Assembly: GCA_003116995.1 (NCBI GenBank)
Contig: BDSL01000021.1
Location: forward strand, 372,001 to 436,000
From: Yamagishiella unicocca
Lineage: Eukaryota; Chlorophyta; Chlorophyceae; Chlamydomonadales; Volvocaceae
Length of the DNA: 64,000 nucleotides
Direction: 5' to 3'
In this document: one piece after another, positions 35,425 to 46,500 of the stretch
Layout: each line of letters opens with the position of its first letter
Position numbering within the stretch: position 1 is the stretch's first letter
Made by a program: the position numbers and the translations under genes
Notes under the pieces: model-generated
Seen by the model: the letters and a program-made list of their open reading frames with translations, nothing else
Databases searched by the model: none
What the model was told of the DNA's origin: nothing

Positions 35425-38300
35425 GAGAGGTTCGACGTGAGGCGACGACCGATAAGAATACCGTAGCTCTTCGTAGCTCGCCACCGGCCTGGACAAGAAC
35501 GCATGACGACGACCGTCTGCGTGAATGGCCCGAACCGCAGTTGATACCTGCTGTATGTGCTGTTGTGCAACAATAATGATAAAGCGCACTGGATATCTTA
35601 CCACTTGCGCTCTAACCCCGCTCCTGCTTTTCTAACCGAGACCACACTTCCCAGCGGGCAGCAACAACGGGAATAATAAAAACCACCGGGTAGCTTTACT
35701 GCGGATGGGGAGCTATTCCCTACCTCGCGGCTGGCAGGGTGGATGGACGGCAGCTGCTCGAGGGACGTCCTCATGCGCCCGCCGGCCTTCGTCCCCGATG
35801 CCGTACATGATGTTTGGGTGGGGCCCTTCTCGTACTCGCGATGGATCTCCTCCAGGAAGCGTTTTGAGTCTTAGGGTTTACACGGGAGGTCTGCCTGTCA
35901 AGGGAGGGCGGGATCGGGACTATCGTGGTGAGCTAGGCGTTCCTGATTGCGTTTCAGTCGTTCCCGTCGCACATCCGCGTGGTAGTACTACTTTTGTTCC
36001 AGTGTACATGCATGGTTGATTGCGTGAACACCCGTCTGGCTGGCGGGCAGCTAACCTGGTGTATTTCGTAGTGTAGTAGTAACTGTTTCAGTTACCTGGT
36101 GTATGTGCATCTATATCGCTAGCTGCATAGCATTATCTACTCGTCGTTCCATCGCAACCCGTATCACACGCAACAGATCTCCGGGGCCACTCCGCATGCA
36201 TGGATGACGATACGGTGGCGACATTGGAGTGAGCTGGCAGGCCGAGGTAGAATCCCACCCCGCACGCCTTCCGCTTTTTATTGCTGAACAAATTTTACAT
36301 GGTTTTGCTCGTCACCGCGTGTGCATTGCTGCTTCTGGCGAGTCCTAATGCCGCAGCGCACGTCCCCTGGGCGCTCCGTTGCTTCCGTCCGTTTCTAGAC
36401 CCCGTCGATCCATTTTCGAGTACATTGCCTTGCTTTCCGTGTACAGTTTCGCAGCATATCCTTATGTCGAGCACCGCGGCGGGTGTCGGTGCAAATAAAT
36501 CCGTCAGTGGCCTCCTTGGCATTCGTCTATTACCATTACCGATTGGTGGTGTACGACTGGCCATGAACACGTAGTCATACGCACCGCCTGCCCTGGCCTG
36601 CTTCTTGAACAGGTTCAGTAGTGCGTGTCGTGTCGGGCAAGACGAACTTGATGGTATGACATACATGGAACAGTGAGCAAGGGTGAGGATCACCAAGCGC
36701 AATGCGATACCGACTCGTTCCAAGCTTTTCGGAGGGTTTCTTCTCGTAGCTTATTGCCGGCTGTGGCCTGGCTCATCATTGACCATCACCGCGTGGTCTT
36801 GTACGTATATGTATGCACTTTGGTGCGGGCTATAGACATAAGTTCACTTCCTTGTCGATGGCGGTTTTGGCGGACGTTGATAGAATGCAAATACGACGTT
36901 GCAACTGGTTTAACAATCTGTTCGACGACTTTACAGGGGCGTATTTCGTGAGATAGAGCTGTCCCATATGATTGCCCCCCACCTCAACCGCAAATAGTTT
37001 TATTCCTAGTGCTGTATGTAATTAATATATATACCGATCGCAAAGGACTCCCGCCAAGTCAACGAACGCAATGCTGACTGGCGTGTCTGGACCGTCGCCA
37101 CTTGCCTACGTGATGTAAACGCATAACACGGCAATACTATCAATGCACCAATCCCGCCGCAACGCCAGGGGCAACAACACATCTCAATCCCAGCTGTCGC
37201 GAGATGTGCGGGAGCAGCTGCACTCCAGTAAATAGGGGGACGGGTGGCGGAAGGTAGGTTCCGGAGGTTATCCACAGAATCAACCGACACGTTATAATGT
37301 CAGTCTAGACAGCTTTATTTGCCGATGAATGCCACCACAGCCCCCACAGCAGGACAACGTCCAATAGTTAATAACACACTTCCACCACCACGACGACGCA
37401 ACCTCCACCACCGCTACACAGAGCAACTAGATGTGTGGGCGCAACGGTGACAGCCATCGGCCACGGGCAGGGACCGTACACGAAACCTGGTGCGGGCACG
37501 CCAGCCTTTTACGGAATGTCGGAAACCATCGCATTGTTGGACAACTACGATAACAGAAACGAAGGACAACTACGGTAACAGAAACGAAAATAGCAATGAT
37601 AATGCGTCGAACAACAGCCGTCGGTCAGGAGGCCCCTCTGCTGGTTCCGCCGTAAGGCCCCATTCAGTAGTGTTAAGTACGTTATGTATAGCGCATTCTA
37701 TACCGTGCGACCTTTACACATGTACGAGGTAATATGTTGGTACACAAGGTGGCTGCACCCCAGCGCTAGTCATCCTTGAGCCCGGCCTGTTGGCCAGCTT
37801 CCCCTCCCCTCCACGGCCCCGGGTCTGGGCGGGATTCCGGCAATCCGCCCCCGCTCCTCTCCTACAAGCAAAAGCCCAACTCCAGACGCAGGCATCCGAG
37901 GAGAGTTACCATCGCCAGCAAAGCTGCGCAATCTCCCGCTCCTAGCCGCTCCTGCCGGCCACCGCAGCTGCATCCTGCTGGTCAGGTGCCGCAGCTTTGG
38001 CTCCGGAACCCAGAGCCGCGTCGTCTCCCCCTGCTGCTGCTGTCGCTGGGCGGGAGCCGGAGCCGCCAGTCGCCACCCGGCGAGGAATGTAGCCGCCGAG
38101 CAGGCAGTGAAAGCCCACGGTCTGGGCGGCCACCGTGGCTGCTCCCGCGGGACCGGTGAGTCCGAAACCCAGCCATAATGAACCCTGCACTTGCGATGTT
38201 CAAGGTCGGGATTAGGGGGCAGGCATGAGCCGCCTGCTGAGTAGGTTCGAAACCCCTACATGTTCACTCTTTACTCCGTAATCAACATATTATGTTCCTG
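35425..38300. other. Gene-poor stretch after the permease
   Basis: No multi-exon gene could be built. The first few hundred bases are the 3' UTR of the permease. One plus-strand frame at 36299-36574 is listed separately because of its signal-like start. A minus-strand TGTAA at 37712-37716 (TTACA on plus) could serve the frame at 38559-39104. A Ser/Pro/Arg-rich frame at 37776-38159 and its Gly/Ala-rich mirror image are GC-driven and unsupported. Confidence 0.45.
36299..36574 (+). CDS. Possible small secreted protein
   Basis: A 91-codon frame from ATG. It starts with MVLLVTACALLLLASPNAAA, a textbook signal peptide with an Ala-x-Ala cleavage site, followed by a Cys-containing part (CFRPFLDPVDPFSST). 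I see no introns, no conserved domain, and an overlapping open frame on the other strand. It could be a real small secreted protein, the first exon of a longer gene, or chance. Confidence 0.3.
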   Translation: MVLLVTACALLLLASPNAAAHVPWALRCFRPFLDPVDPFSSTLPCFPCTVSQHILMSSTAAGVGANKSVSGLLGIRLLPLPIGGVRLAMNT

Positions 38301-38558
38301 CTAAGCGCCAGCTCTTAGGCTTTCCACCCTTTCGCACAGCAACGAGTTGCCCCAATCGTGCGAGGCATCCCCGGACGGCGCCACGCCGTTGGAGACATCT
38401 TGCGAGGTCTGCTGGAGCAAGGAGTGGTGCTTACCAAACAGCCCATCCAAACATGCATGATGCCTGGAGGTTGCGGGCGTAAAATGCTTTCTACTTTGTC
38501 GAATATTCGGGTTCGGTCGTCTATGCCTGCCAGCCAATCAGCGCAGTAACCAAGCTCG

Positions 38559-39104
38559 TCAACCCACCAGCACGATCACCAATCCCGCCAGGGCCTTGCG
38601 GATTTCGTTCCGAGGCCTTGTCTCCGGCATTATGATGTAGGCGGTGGTGCGCGGAATGCCGGGAGAGATGCCCTGGTTGTGGGAGGCCGGGAAGGGCGGC
38701 GGGGGTTTGGCATTTTGGTTCGGAACACGTGCTGGTGGGTACCGGTATGATTGCCGGAGCCTCCGATAACTTTGACGTGCATCGTTGGCTAGTTTTCTTA
38801 TAAAATCCGGTGCCCTCGCGGCACGAACATAAGTAAGCCCGCCAATCGACGCCTTCCCGATGAAGTCGCAGGAACTATCGACGAGCAAGCGCACCATGAC
38901 GAGGGCGATTCCTGTGGCTATGCACAGGGACGTTGTCATATCAGGCCTCCACTTCTCCCCTGGCGTCGCAATGAAGGCTACGCTAAGCGCCATCGCGATT
39001 GCGCTCGTGACCAGTCTTCTGGAAGGCGAAAGTCCGAACGCTTGCGGACCGTCCGACAGGTCGTTCGTCGCACTGACTTGGGTGGCACATGGCGATGATG
39101 CCAT
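38559..39104 (-). CDS. Possible two-helix membrane protein, divergent to the BASS gene
   Basis: Minus-strand frame from ATG 39104: MASSPCATQVSATNDL, then two hydrophobic segments (LVTSAIAMALSVAFIA and TTSLCIATGIALVMVRLL) and a basic, Pro-rich tail. Downstream on the same strand another protein-like run (RIFDKVESILRPQPPGIM near 38500) and a further segment to a stop at 38301 are present in shifted frames, but the gaps between them (37 and 23 bases) are too short for introns. So this is either a single-exon gene or a decayed one. The start lies 179 bases from the start of the BASS transporter on the other strand, suggesting a shared promoter. Confidence 0.35.
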   Translation of the reverse strand: MASSPCATQVSATNDLSDGPQAFGLSPSRRLVTSAIAMALSVAFIATPGEKWRPDMTTSLCIATGIALVMVRLLVDSSCDFIGKASIGGLTYVRAARAPDFIRKLANDARQSYRRLRQSYRYPPARVPNQNAKPPPPFPASHNQGISPGIPRTTAYIIMPETRPRNEIRKALAGLVIVLVG

Positions 39105-39283
39105 TTCTGAAGCGGTAATTTGTATACTGACGTGCGCGAGCCTTGCGGCCTTCCGATTGCATCAGGCTACCGTACAGGTCAGCGCGGGCTTCTTGTTCGT
39201 GTGCAACAACAGTTTCAGTAGTTGGATGTTGTACTATATTCATTATCGTAATAGTTAAATCAGTTCTTGCTCCTAAAGTCGCG

Positions 39284-41619
39284 ATGATGTGGCAATTCGT
39301 GTTTGCCCTTGTGCTGTCAGCTGGTGTGGCCACTGCGTTACTGGCCCCAAGCCGTTTGGAATTCATCAAGGTATAGGGGTTTGCTGTTTTTTTAATAAGC
39401 TTGCAATTCATGACCCTACAGCGACAGCTAATAACAACTCGACCGCAGGTCGACGCAAATTACACGCTGGGAACAGCATGTTTCTTTCTCGGCCTTGGGA
39501 CAACTGCAACACGCTTCAAGGATCTATTTGGGACGCCTCTGGGCCTTGGTGAGTTATGTTGATAGGAAAGCTGACCACAGTCGTTAATTTTACTATCGAA
39601 TTGACGCTGCGCAGGCAATATCGCCTTCAGTTTTTTCATTGGAACATTTGTATGGCCAGCGCTGGGCTTGGCAGCGTCAGTACTAGCTCTTCAGTATGGT
39701 CTCCCCTTCGCGGTCGTTGTTGGTTTCGCCCTCCTGGCGGCCTGCCCAGTAGGTAGGACTCTGGCAGCGCTCTTCAGGTCATGCAGAGCACGGCTCTGCC
39801 TCCTCGAAAAACCCATTTCCTCTCCACCCCCGCGCGTACAGGCGGCCCATCCAACGCCGTCAACGTCGACACGGCGGGAGGCAGCCTTGAGTGCTCCGTC
39901 CTGATGTGTTTCCTCTCCACGCCAGCCGCCCTTATCACCTTCCCGTACGCCTATCGCCACTTCCTGCTGCTGCTGCTCGACCAGCCGCTCTCGCCTGCCC
40001 TGTCACCAGCCGAAATCGCAGCTGATACGCATTTCCGAACCAAGCTGTCCTCCTCCCTGGAAGTGCCGCCATCGGTGATGGTCAGCATCTTCAGCCATGC
40101 GCTTTTTGCGGCGTGTATGCCGCTTGCGGTGGGAGCCGCCCTGTCCGCCATGATGCCACCGTCACTCGCCGCGCCGGCCCGGCGCGCGGGCCCCATGCTC
40201 GCCGCCTCCATGATTGTACTGACTGCTTCAACAAAGACCGCCGCCGGCATGGGCCCGGTGACAGCCGCCGGCGCGCCGGTGGTGTGGGCCGTTGTAGCCC
40301 TGCATGTCGCTGCGCTGGTGATGGGCTTCCTCATACCTGCTGGCGGCGGCTCACCAGCTCGGACATGTCGTACAACGGCCTACCAGGTAAGGTGGTTTTT
40401 GCAGGTTGTGGAACAATGTGATAAGGCAAGGGAGGCGGTGGGCGGTTGTTCGGGCACTGCGTGCATGAGGGCCGCATGGGGTAAGCATGGGGCTGGCCGG
40501 CTGGCATGTGTTTTACATCGCCATCAGGGGGGATGGTGGCGGTGGGCTGGCCGGTATGGAGTGCTGAGGCACCGCGAGGCAGTGGACCACAATGCTAGCT
40601 ATGCTAGGCGCTGCGCCTCGTGTAAGCCCGTATTGCGGCTGTGGAGTTCGAAACAGCCGGGACAGAAACGACCAGGCACAGCGAGGACGGGTGACAAGTG
40701 CACCGCTGCAAAAAATATCAACCGATGGCAACCGAACCGCGACGGCCCGCCGTACGACAGGCTTCCATGCGGAACCCCGCCCTGGGCCTGGCCCTGGCCG
40801 CGGCGCTCTTCAGCGGCAGCCCGGACTTCCCGCTGGTGGCCGCGCCCTGCATCATCTCCATCTTTGTGCAGAACACTCTGGGCGCCTGGACGGCGCTGCT
40901 GGGGGTCATCCGGCAGCCCGCGAGGCCGCTCAGCGAGTCGGGGCAGCCGCTCAGCCCCCAGGCGTTTCGCGCGCAGTCCCTGGACTCCATCATGCGGCAG
41001 GTAAGAGGCGCAGCGGGACAGGACGGGGTCTCGGAGCGTCGGCGGGCTAAAGCTCCTGGCTTGTGACGTGCATGAGGGAAGTGCGTTGCGGATGCTTGGC
41101 GGTTCGCTTCGGGTTGCGGGCGGCGGAACGAGGACATGGAGGTGAAACATGGACATGGCATGGGAGTCAACGCAAGCGCTCTAGCGTGTCTGGGGTATGT
41201 CAACCGTGTTAAGCGGAGCAAGCCAAGTAAGGGTTGGAGAGGTGCTGAGATCCTCATCAAGCTTATGTTCGCATCAACCAGTCGCTTCTGGTGCTGCTGC
41301 CCTCATGACGGATCGGGGCTGGCGCGTCGGCATGCGGTGTGGTGAGGCGGGAAGGCTTATGGTGTTCCTTAGGACGTGGCGGGAGGGTGGACGGGTAAGC
41401 GTGTGTCTCGTAAATCCCGGTCTCCGTGGTCGTGTCCTCGGAGCGGCGCGAGCGGCTGCCGGCTCGCATCCTATTCCCACCACCGCCGAGTTGATACATA
41501 CCGCACGTCCGGTCCTGCAGCAGCCGACGGCCCCTCTTTTCCGGCCCCCCCTTCTCTCCCCGCAGCAAACCTTCCGCCGCACATCCGAGCGCACGAACCT
41601 GGACGCCAAGGAGGATTAA
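39284..41619 (+). CDS. BASS-family sodium/anion symporter, 6 exons
   Basis: Membrane transporter of the bile-acid:sodium symporter fold, used in algae and plants for organic anions or vitamins. Exons: 39284-39370, 39449-39548, 39615-39752, 39842-40386, 40761-41000, 41566-41619; phases agree, giving 387 aa. Family marks: the first helices VFALVLSAGVATALL and LGTACFFLGLGTTATRF, the sodium-site motif PVGGPSNAVN (about residues 107-116) followed by ECSVLMCFLSTPAALI, and the crossover segment ASMRNPALGLALA followed by FPLVAAPCIISIFVQN. Nine to ten helices are expected. The start at ATG 39284 is simple, but an upstream exon with a plastid transit peptide cannot be excluded: a frame at 38860-39180 has the right look but does not match the splice phase. 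The substrate is unknown; pyruvate, glycolate, pantothenate and thiamine precursors are carried by relatives. Confidence 0.85.
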
Positions 41620-43578
41620 AGGGTGCGGTGGTGACATGAGGGGTGACATGAGGGCGTGAGGATGAGGTAGATCCCGGGGCAGGGGCTGGGGCGGCTGCGC
41701 CTGGTGCACAGCCACCGAGAATGCAATCTGCACCTGCAGAGCGTAGAGCACGCCGCACTGCGAACTGGTGCTACCCGCATGGGCACTTGCCAGCGGGTAT
41801 GAGTTATCGGGGCGGGGCATCGAAAGGGCTGCGGCACGTCGATCGCGCTGTCGACGGCTCCCCGGTGCTCCCATTTCGTTGCGGCCGGGTGTGCTCTGGG
41901 CGGCCTGGCGGCATATGGGTCGCTTCGCTAGGGGGAGGAGGCGCCCGCCCCGCAAGCTGTGTTTCGCAGACACGGCTGCGCGTCTACTGCAGTAGTAGTG
42001 GGCCGCATCAGCGGCGCCTGAGACCAGGGCGGGGCGAGTGCAATGTCAAGAGGTGCCATGGGCTTCATTGATCGCACATTTTTGGGCCCCGTGTGTTAGG
42101 CTGTAGCGTGCGAGTCAGGGTATCGTGAGGGTGAGTGTCGACAGTTGTTAGCGCGCTAGCCGCCTGCACGCGTTGCGGCCTCTTTGTTTGTCGGGAATGC
42201 GGTGGGGCTGGAGGCCACCTGTTCACTTTCAACGGGGCGCAAAGGTTGGGCCAGTATGTATCTACTTTTCGCGCGGGTTAGGTGTGATTGGCAATTGACA
42301 CTGCGCGCACACTTTGTCGGCAACATACAGACGTGTGTCGCTGATCCGAAGACCTTACTTTTACTACCGAATGTGACCGTTCGTCCTTTCACGCTTGCCA
42401 ACTGCCAGCTGACTGATTGAGGGTGAGAAGTCCGTTGTCATACCGCACGCGGGTGGCACAGGTACGGCACGAATGCCGGTACCCAGTGGGCCAACGTTTT
42501 ATGAAACTTTTTTTGTTGAACGGGAGTAATGGACAGCCAAGGCTTGGGGGCGGAACCCTCAAGTGGTGATGTACGACATGCTGCTCGAGCGTCTGTGGCT
42601 TCCTCAATACAGAGCTGCGTTGCAGTTCTGTATGCTGCTTGGCCCGACTGTCTGAGCACATACCGGTATGAGGATGAATGCAATGAGTTGTAGGAAGGCT
42701 GATGCCTTTTGAGTGCCGTATGTCACTGACGGCGTGTCGCGTGCTGAGGTCATGCTGTACGAGCGCAAATGCATGACTACGTCAGTTAAGTGCCGAGACC
42801 TCTTTTTTGATGTCTGTCCAGGGGGCAGTTGACACCTTGAGATGGATCCATTTGTTATGGGCCCAATTGGTCTACTGTACCGGGTGTGCTGCCTTTTTGT
42901 GCGGGCCGCAAGCTGGGACGCCAACTATATTCCTCCGCCGGGCTCTACCTTTGCATACCTCGATGCTATCTGCAAGCTGGTAGATTTATCATTCGGTACT
43001 GATTGGGCCTCCATCGGCATGTTAGTCGCATCGACATGTTGTGGCTGAAAGCCCGATGCGGAGCTGGTAGCTGACTCTTGCATACAAACTGTTGCTCGGT
43101 TGTCACTTTGCATCGTGGAGCATGGGGGAGACGGGACACTGGGAAGTGAGGGATGGTTTAAGGTACCGTTTCAAAAGTGAGGGATGGTTTAAGGTACCGT
43201 TTCAGTTTCAACTACGCATTTCAGATCTATTACACTAGGGCAATTGGGGTTTGCGTGGTTTCGCGCAACGTTCAAAAAATAGGTATACGACAATCACATG
43301 TAACTTTTATGAGAATTGTATGATTGCGGCTGTTCATAAATCTAGGTTGCACGCACTGCTTTGTGCCGCGACCGGGATGTTGCGACTTTCCCCGGCGCGT
43401 TTATGCCAAAATCGCGGAGATTTCCTACGAGCTATGTTGTCATGCAGACGCCCGAAGCCCTCTTCTTTTTTTGCAATCCGCACCTGCCATATATAATACA
43501 GTAGATATAGATGACCCAGTGTCCGTTGCGCGCTGCCCAATTTTGAAACGCTTGGCGGCAAGCCAGCGTGCCACGGTG
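41620..43578. other. Intergenic stretch
   Basis: No gene supported. It contains the 3' UTR of the BASS gene, and from about 42000 on a less GC-rich stretch with only short, motif-free open frames. A 28-base direct repeat lies at 43146-43204. Confidence 0.5.
43146..43204. repeat. 28-bp direct repeat
   Basis: GTGAGGGATGGTTTAAGGTA followed by CCGTTTCA occurs at 43146-43173 and, identical, at 43177-43204, about 375 bases before the next start codon. Confidence 0.95.
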
Positions 43579-46500
43579 ATGGCGAAATCTTCAGCAGACA
43601 TCGTGAGTATTTTCTGGTTTGCCTTGTTCATCAAGTTCTGTCTTCAGCGTTCGCAACAACTGTCTTCGGCGTGCCTATAGGCGCGGGAAAATGCTCTCGT
43701 GGTCGCAGCGTCGAAATTCTATCCGGACCTTGAGCTAGAATGTGAAGGCAAACGTGCAACCTGCGTCGGCGGTGAGCAGGAGTCGCATGCAGCGACAAGC
43801 AAGGAACGGATATAGTGCGGCACGTGCATATTGCGGATCCGCATCGGAACATAAGCTAATGACCCCTTACGTATGCAAGCGCTCCTGCGCACCCGCAGCT
43901 GGAAGCGGCGTCCTAGCTGTCGTTGCATAATAACCCAAACGCTGACCCACAACCGTTATGGGCAGCGGGCTTCAACGCCACGCATCTGCATCGTGGTATA
44001 GAACCTTGGCGTCTACGCTAGACCATCGCCTCCCACATCGCATGTAGCGTGCCGGAGACGGCGCGCTGGACCCGTGCCAGCGCACGGATCCGTACGTCAG
44101 GGGATGCCCTATCCTTTTTTCGGTCGTCGCCATCATGACCCAAATCGCACGGCCCCATGCGGCTCCATGTGGATCCAATTTCTGCGTGCATGCCGGCGCG
44201 CTTGGACAGACACAGGTGGATGATGTACAGTGCATGGCAACCCCGTCCCCAACGGCACTGCAGGTCATGAGGATCATATCGACAGCATCAACGTCTGCTG
44301 CGAGGGGAAGGTGATGCTGATCAGCGAGTGGGTGCTGGAGCACTGCCTGCAGCTGTCGGAGGAGTCGAGCCGCAGCGAGGCAGAGGAGCGGCGCCTGACG
44401 CTCACGAGCGCGTACGTCGTGGCGTACGGCAACCAGCACGTGCCCAAGGTAACCGAAAAACGAGCGGTACTTTGTCCTCTACGGGCCGTTTGCCCTCTGT
44501 GGGTAATAAGCGTGGCGAGGCATTGATGGGTGGATGGATAGGTGGCGGTGTGGCGGTGCAGCTTTTCAGCCAACCGTCGAGGATGTGACATTGATTCCGG
44601 GTATCGTTTTGATTTGGGTCAGGGGCATTTGGGTAATTGCGATGTGGGTCGAGGTGCCCAGCTCCGAGTCACGAGCACGCATGCGACCGCTCACGCTTCC
44701 TCCCTCCCCTTGCTCCTTAAACGGGTCTTCTCGCCACCTCCCCCTGCCGGCCCGGGCATCTCGCGGGCCCTTCGCCGCCCGCCCACCTGCGCTCGCGCTC
44801 GTCCTGCAGACGCCCCTCATGCAGTGGTGCCGCGAGATGTGCGCAGCCAACGGCCTTTCGTCGGTCACGCCTGGGACCCGGCTGCTTGTGTTCTGGTGGG
44901 ACATGGAGCACAGCAAGCAGGCGGACAAGCCGCACATGCGGGGCCGCTCGTGGTGGCCCGCCACCAACGTAGCAAAGTACCCCAAGCTGGGCGTCTGGTT
45001 CTCGGCCAGGGTCGTACGGTACGACCCGAAGCGAGTGACGCTCCACGTGAGTGCCGGTGCCCGATCTCGTGGATCTCATGGATCTCAGCGTCATGGAAGT
45101 TGAGCGGTTGGCGCGCTGGAGTGGACGAGCTGTCGACCTTTCCGTGTTGGGATGGCATATAAGGATGCGAATGAGTCGCGGGAGTGGAGAGGAAACCCGT
45201 TTATACCACATAGGAGAAGGACGGGCGGAGGTTCGAGGAGGTGGGGCGGGGGTGATGTAGTACTCGGTCCAGCCCCTCGCGCCTGGAGCTCCTCGTCGGC
45301 CCATGACCCATGGGTCGCGCTGGTTGCACGGCTTCGCATCCTTGTTGCCCCCTGCCCAGAGGCCGACCCCGCACGAACGCCTCCCGGGTCCGTCTTGCGC
45401 CCAATCCGTGCCCTGCCCTCCTGCTCCCGGTCCGTCTCGCAGGTCCTCTACGAGTACAACGAGCCTGCGGAGATGGAGACCGGCAAGCTGATCCTGCCGC
45501 TGAACTATGTCCACTTTGGCAGCGCGCCGCCGCCCGCAGGCGGAAGAGCACAGGTGCTGCCGCCGCCCTGGCAGCCGCCGTCCCTGCCGCCACGGCCTTC
45601 ACCGGTTGGGCCGCAACCCGCTACCAAGCTACCGCGCAAGGACAGCCTAGAGGAGCAGCAGCAGCAAGTGCAGCAAAAGAATGCTGTCCAAGCGCAGCCA
45701 CCCAAGAAGAAGGCTCAGGAGAAGCAGCAGCCGAAGCCCGCTGCTGTAGCATCGCAGCCACAGCCCGCGGCAGTAGCGCCACAGCCGAAGCTCGCCGCGG
45801 GAACCAAATCGACAGCCCCAGCGACGACAGGGCCCTCGCAAGCCCCGACGCCACCAGCGTCGCAGGCCGATAACTCCGCGCCTTCCGAACGCATGACCCA
45901 GGCGAAGGCGGGCCTGGGGCGGGTCGCCCCAACAGCCCATCTTGCCGTCCCCTCGCCTCCGACGGCCCCTGTCAGAGTCGGCTCTAACGCCGATGCGTCG
46001 GCAGCGGACGCGAAGCAGGTGGGGAGGCCAGGCGGCCGCATGGGCGGGCCTGCGGCTGTGGTCAAGTCCGGGAAGCAAGGCCCCTCGAAGCGGACGGTGG
46101 CAGATCAGGGCACCGATACGACCGGCGCAGACGACACCGAGGCCCGAAGGCGAGTGGTGGGGGTGGTGACAAAACCCGTTAACAGGACAAAGGGAAGACG
46201 TGGGAGGAAAACGAGTGATGGTGATAGGGGGTAGGGCAGCGTGTGTCTCGCGGAACACAGGCAAAGGGCCTTATACAGCTAAGCCGGGTGATGCTGAGTC
46301 GGCTGACAATCGTATTAAAATCCCTGGCGCCCCGATGCCCTGCCCTCGCTCCCCAACCTGCGGCCGAGTCGCCGGCAGTGCGAAGCGGCCCAAAATCTCC
46401 TCCGCTGCGACCGCGGCGGGCATCGCCGCAGAGCCGCGGTCGCAGGACGGGATGGCGCGTCTGCAGGGCCAGCCAAAGCAGCAGCTAGAAGCGGCGTCAG

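Noticed and set aside
38240..38265. tRNA T-arm-like sequence (GTAGGTTCGAAACC)
   Set aside because: No matching acceptor, D-arm or anticodon stem could be folded around it.
38860..39258. Plus-strand frame as an N-terminal transit-peptide exon of the BASS gene
   Set aside because: Its possible donors end in phase 0, while the acceptor before 39284 needs phase 1; it also overlaps a better ATG-started frame on the other strand.
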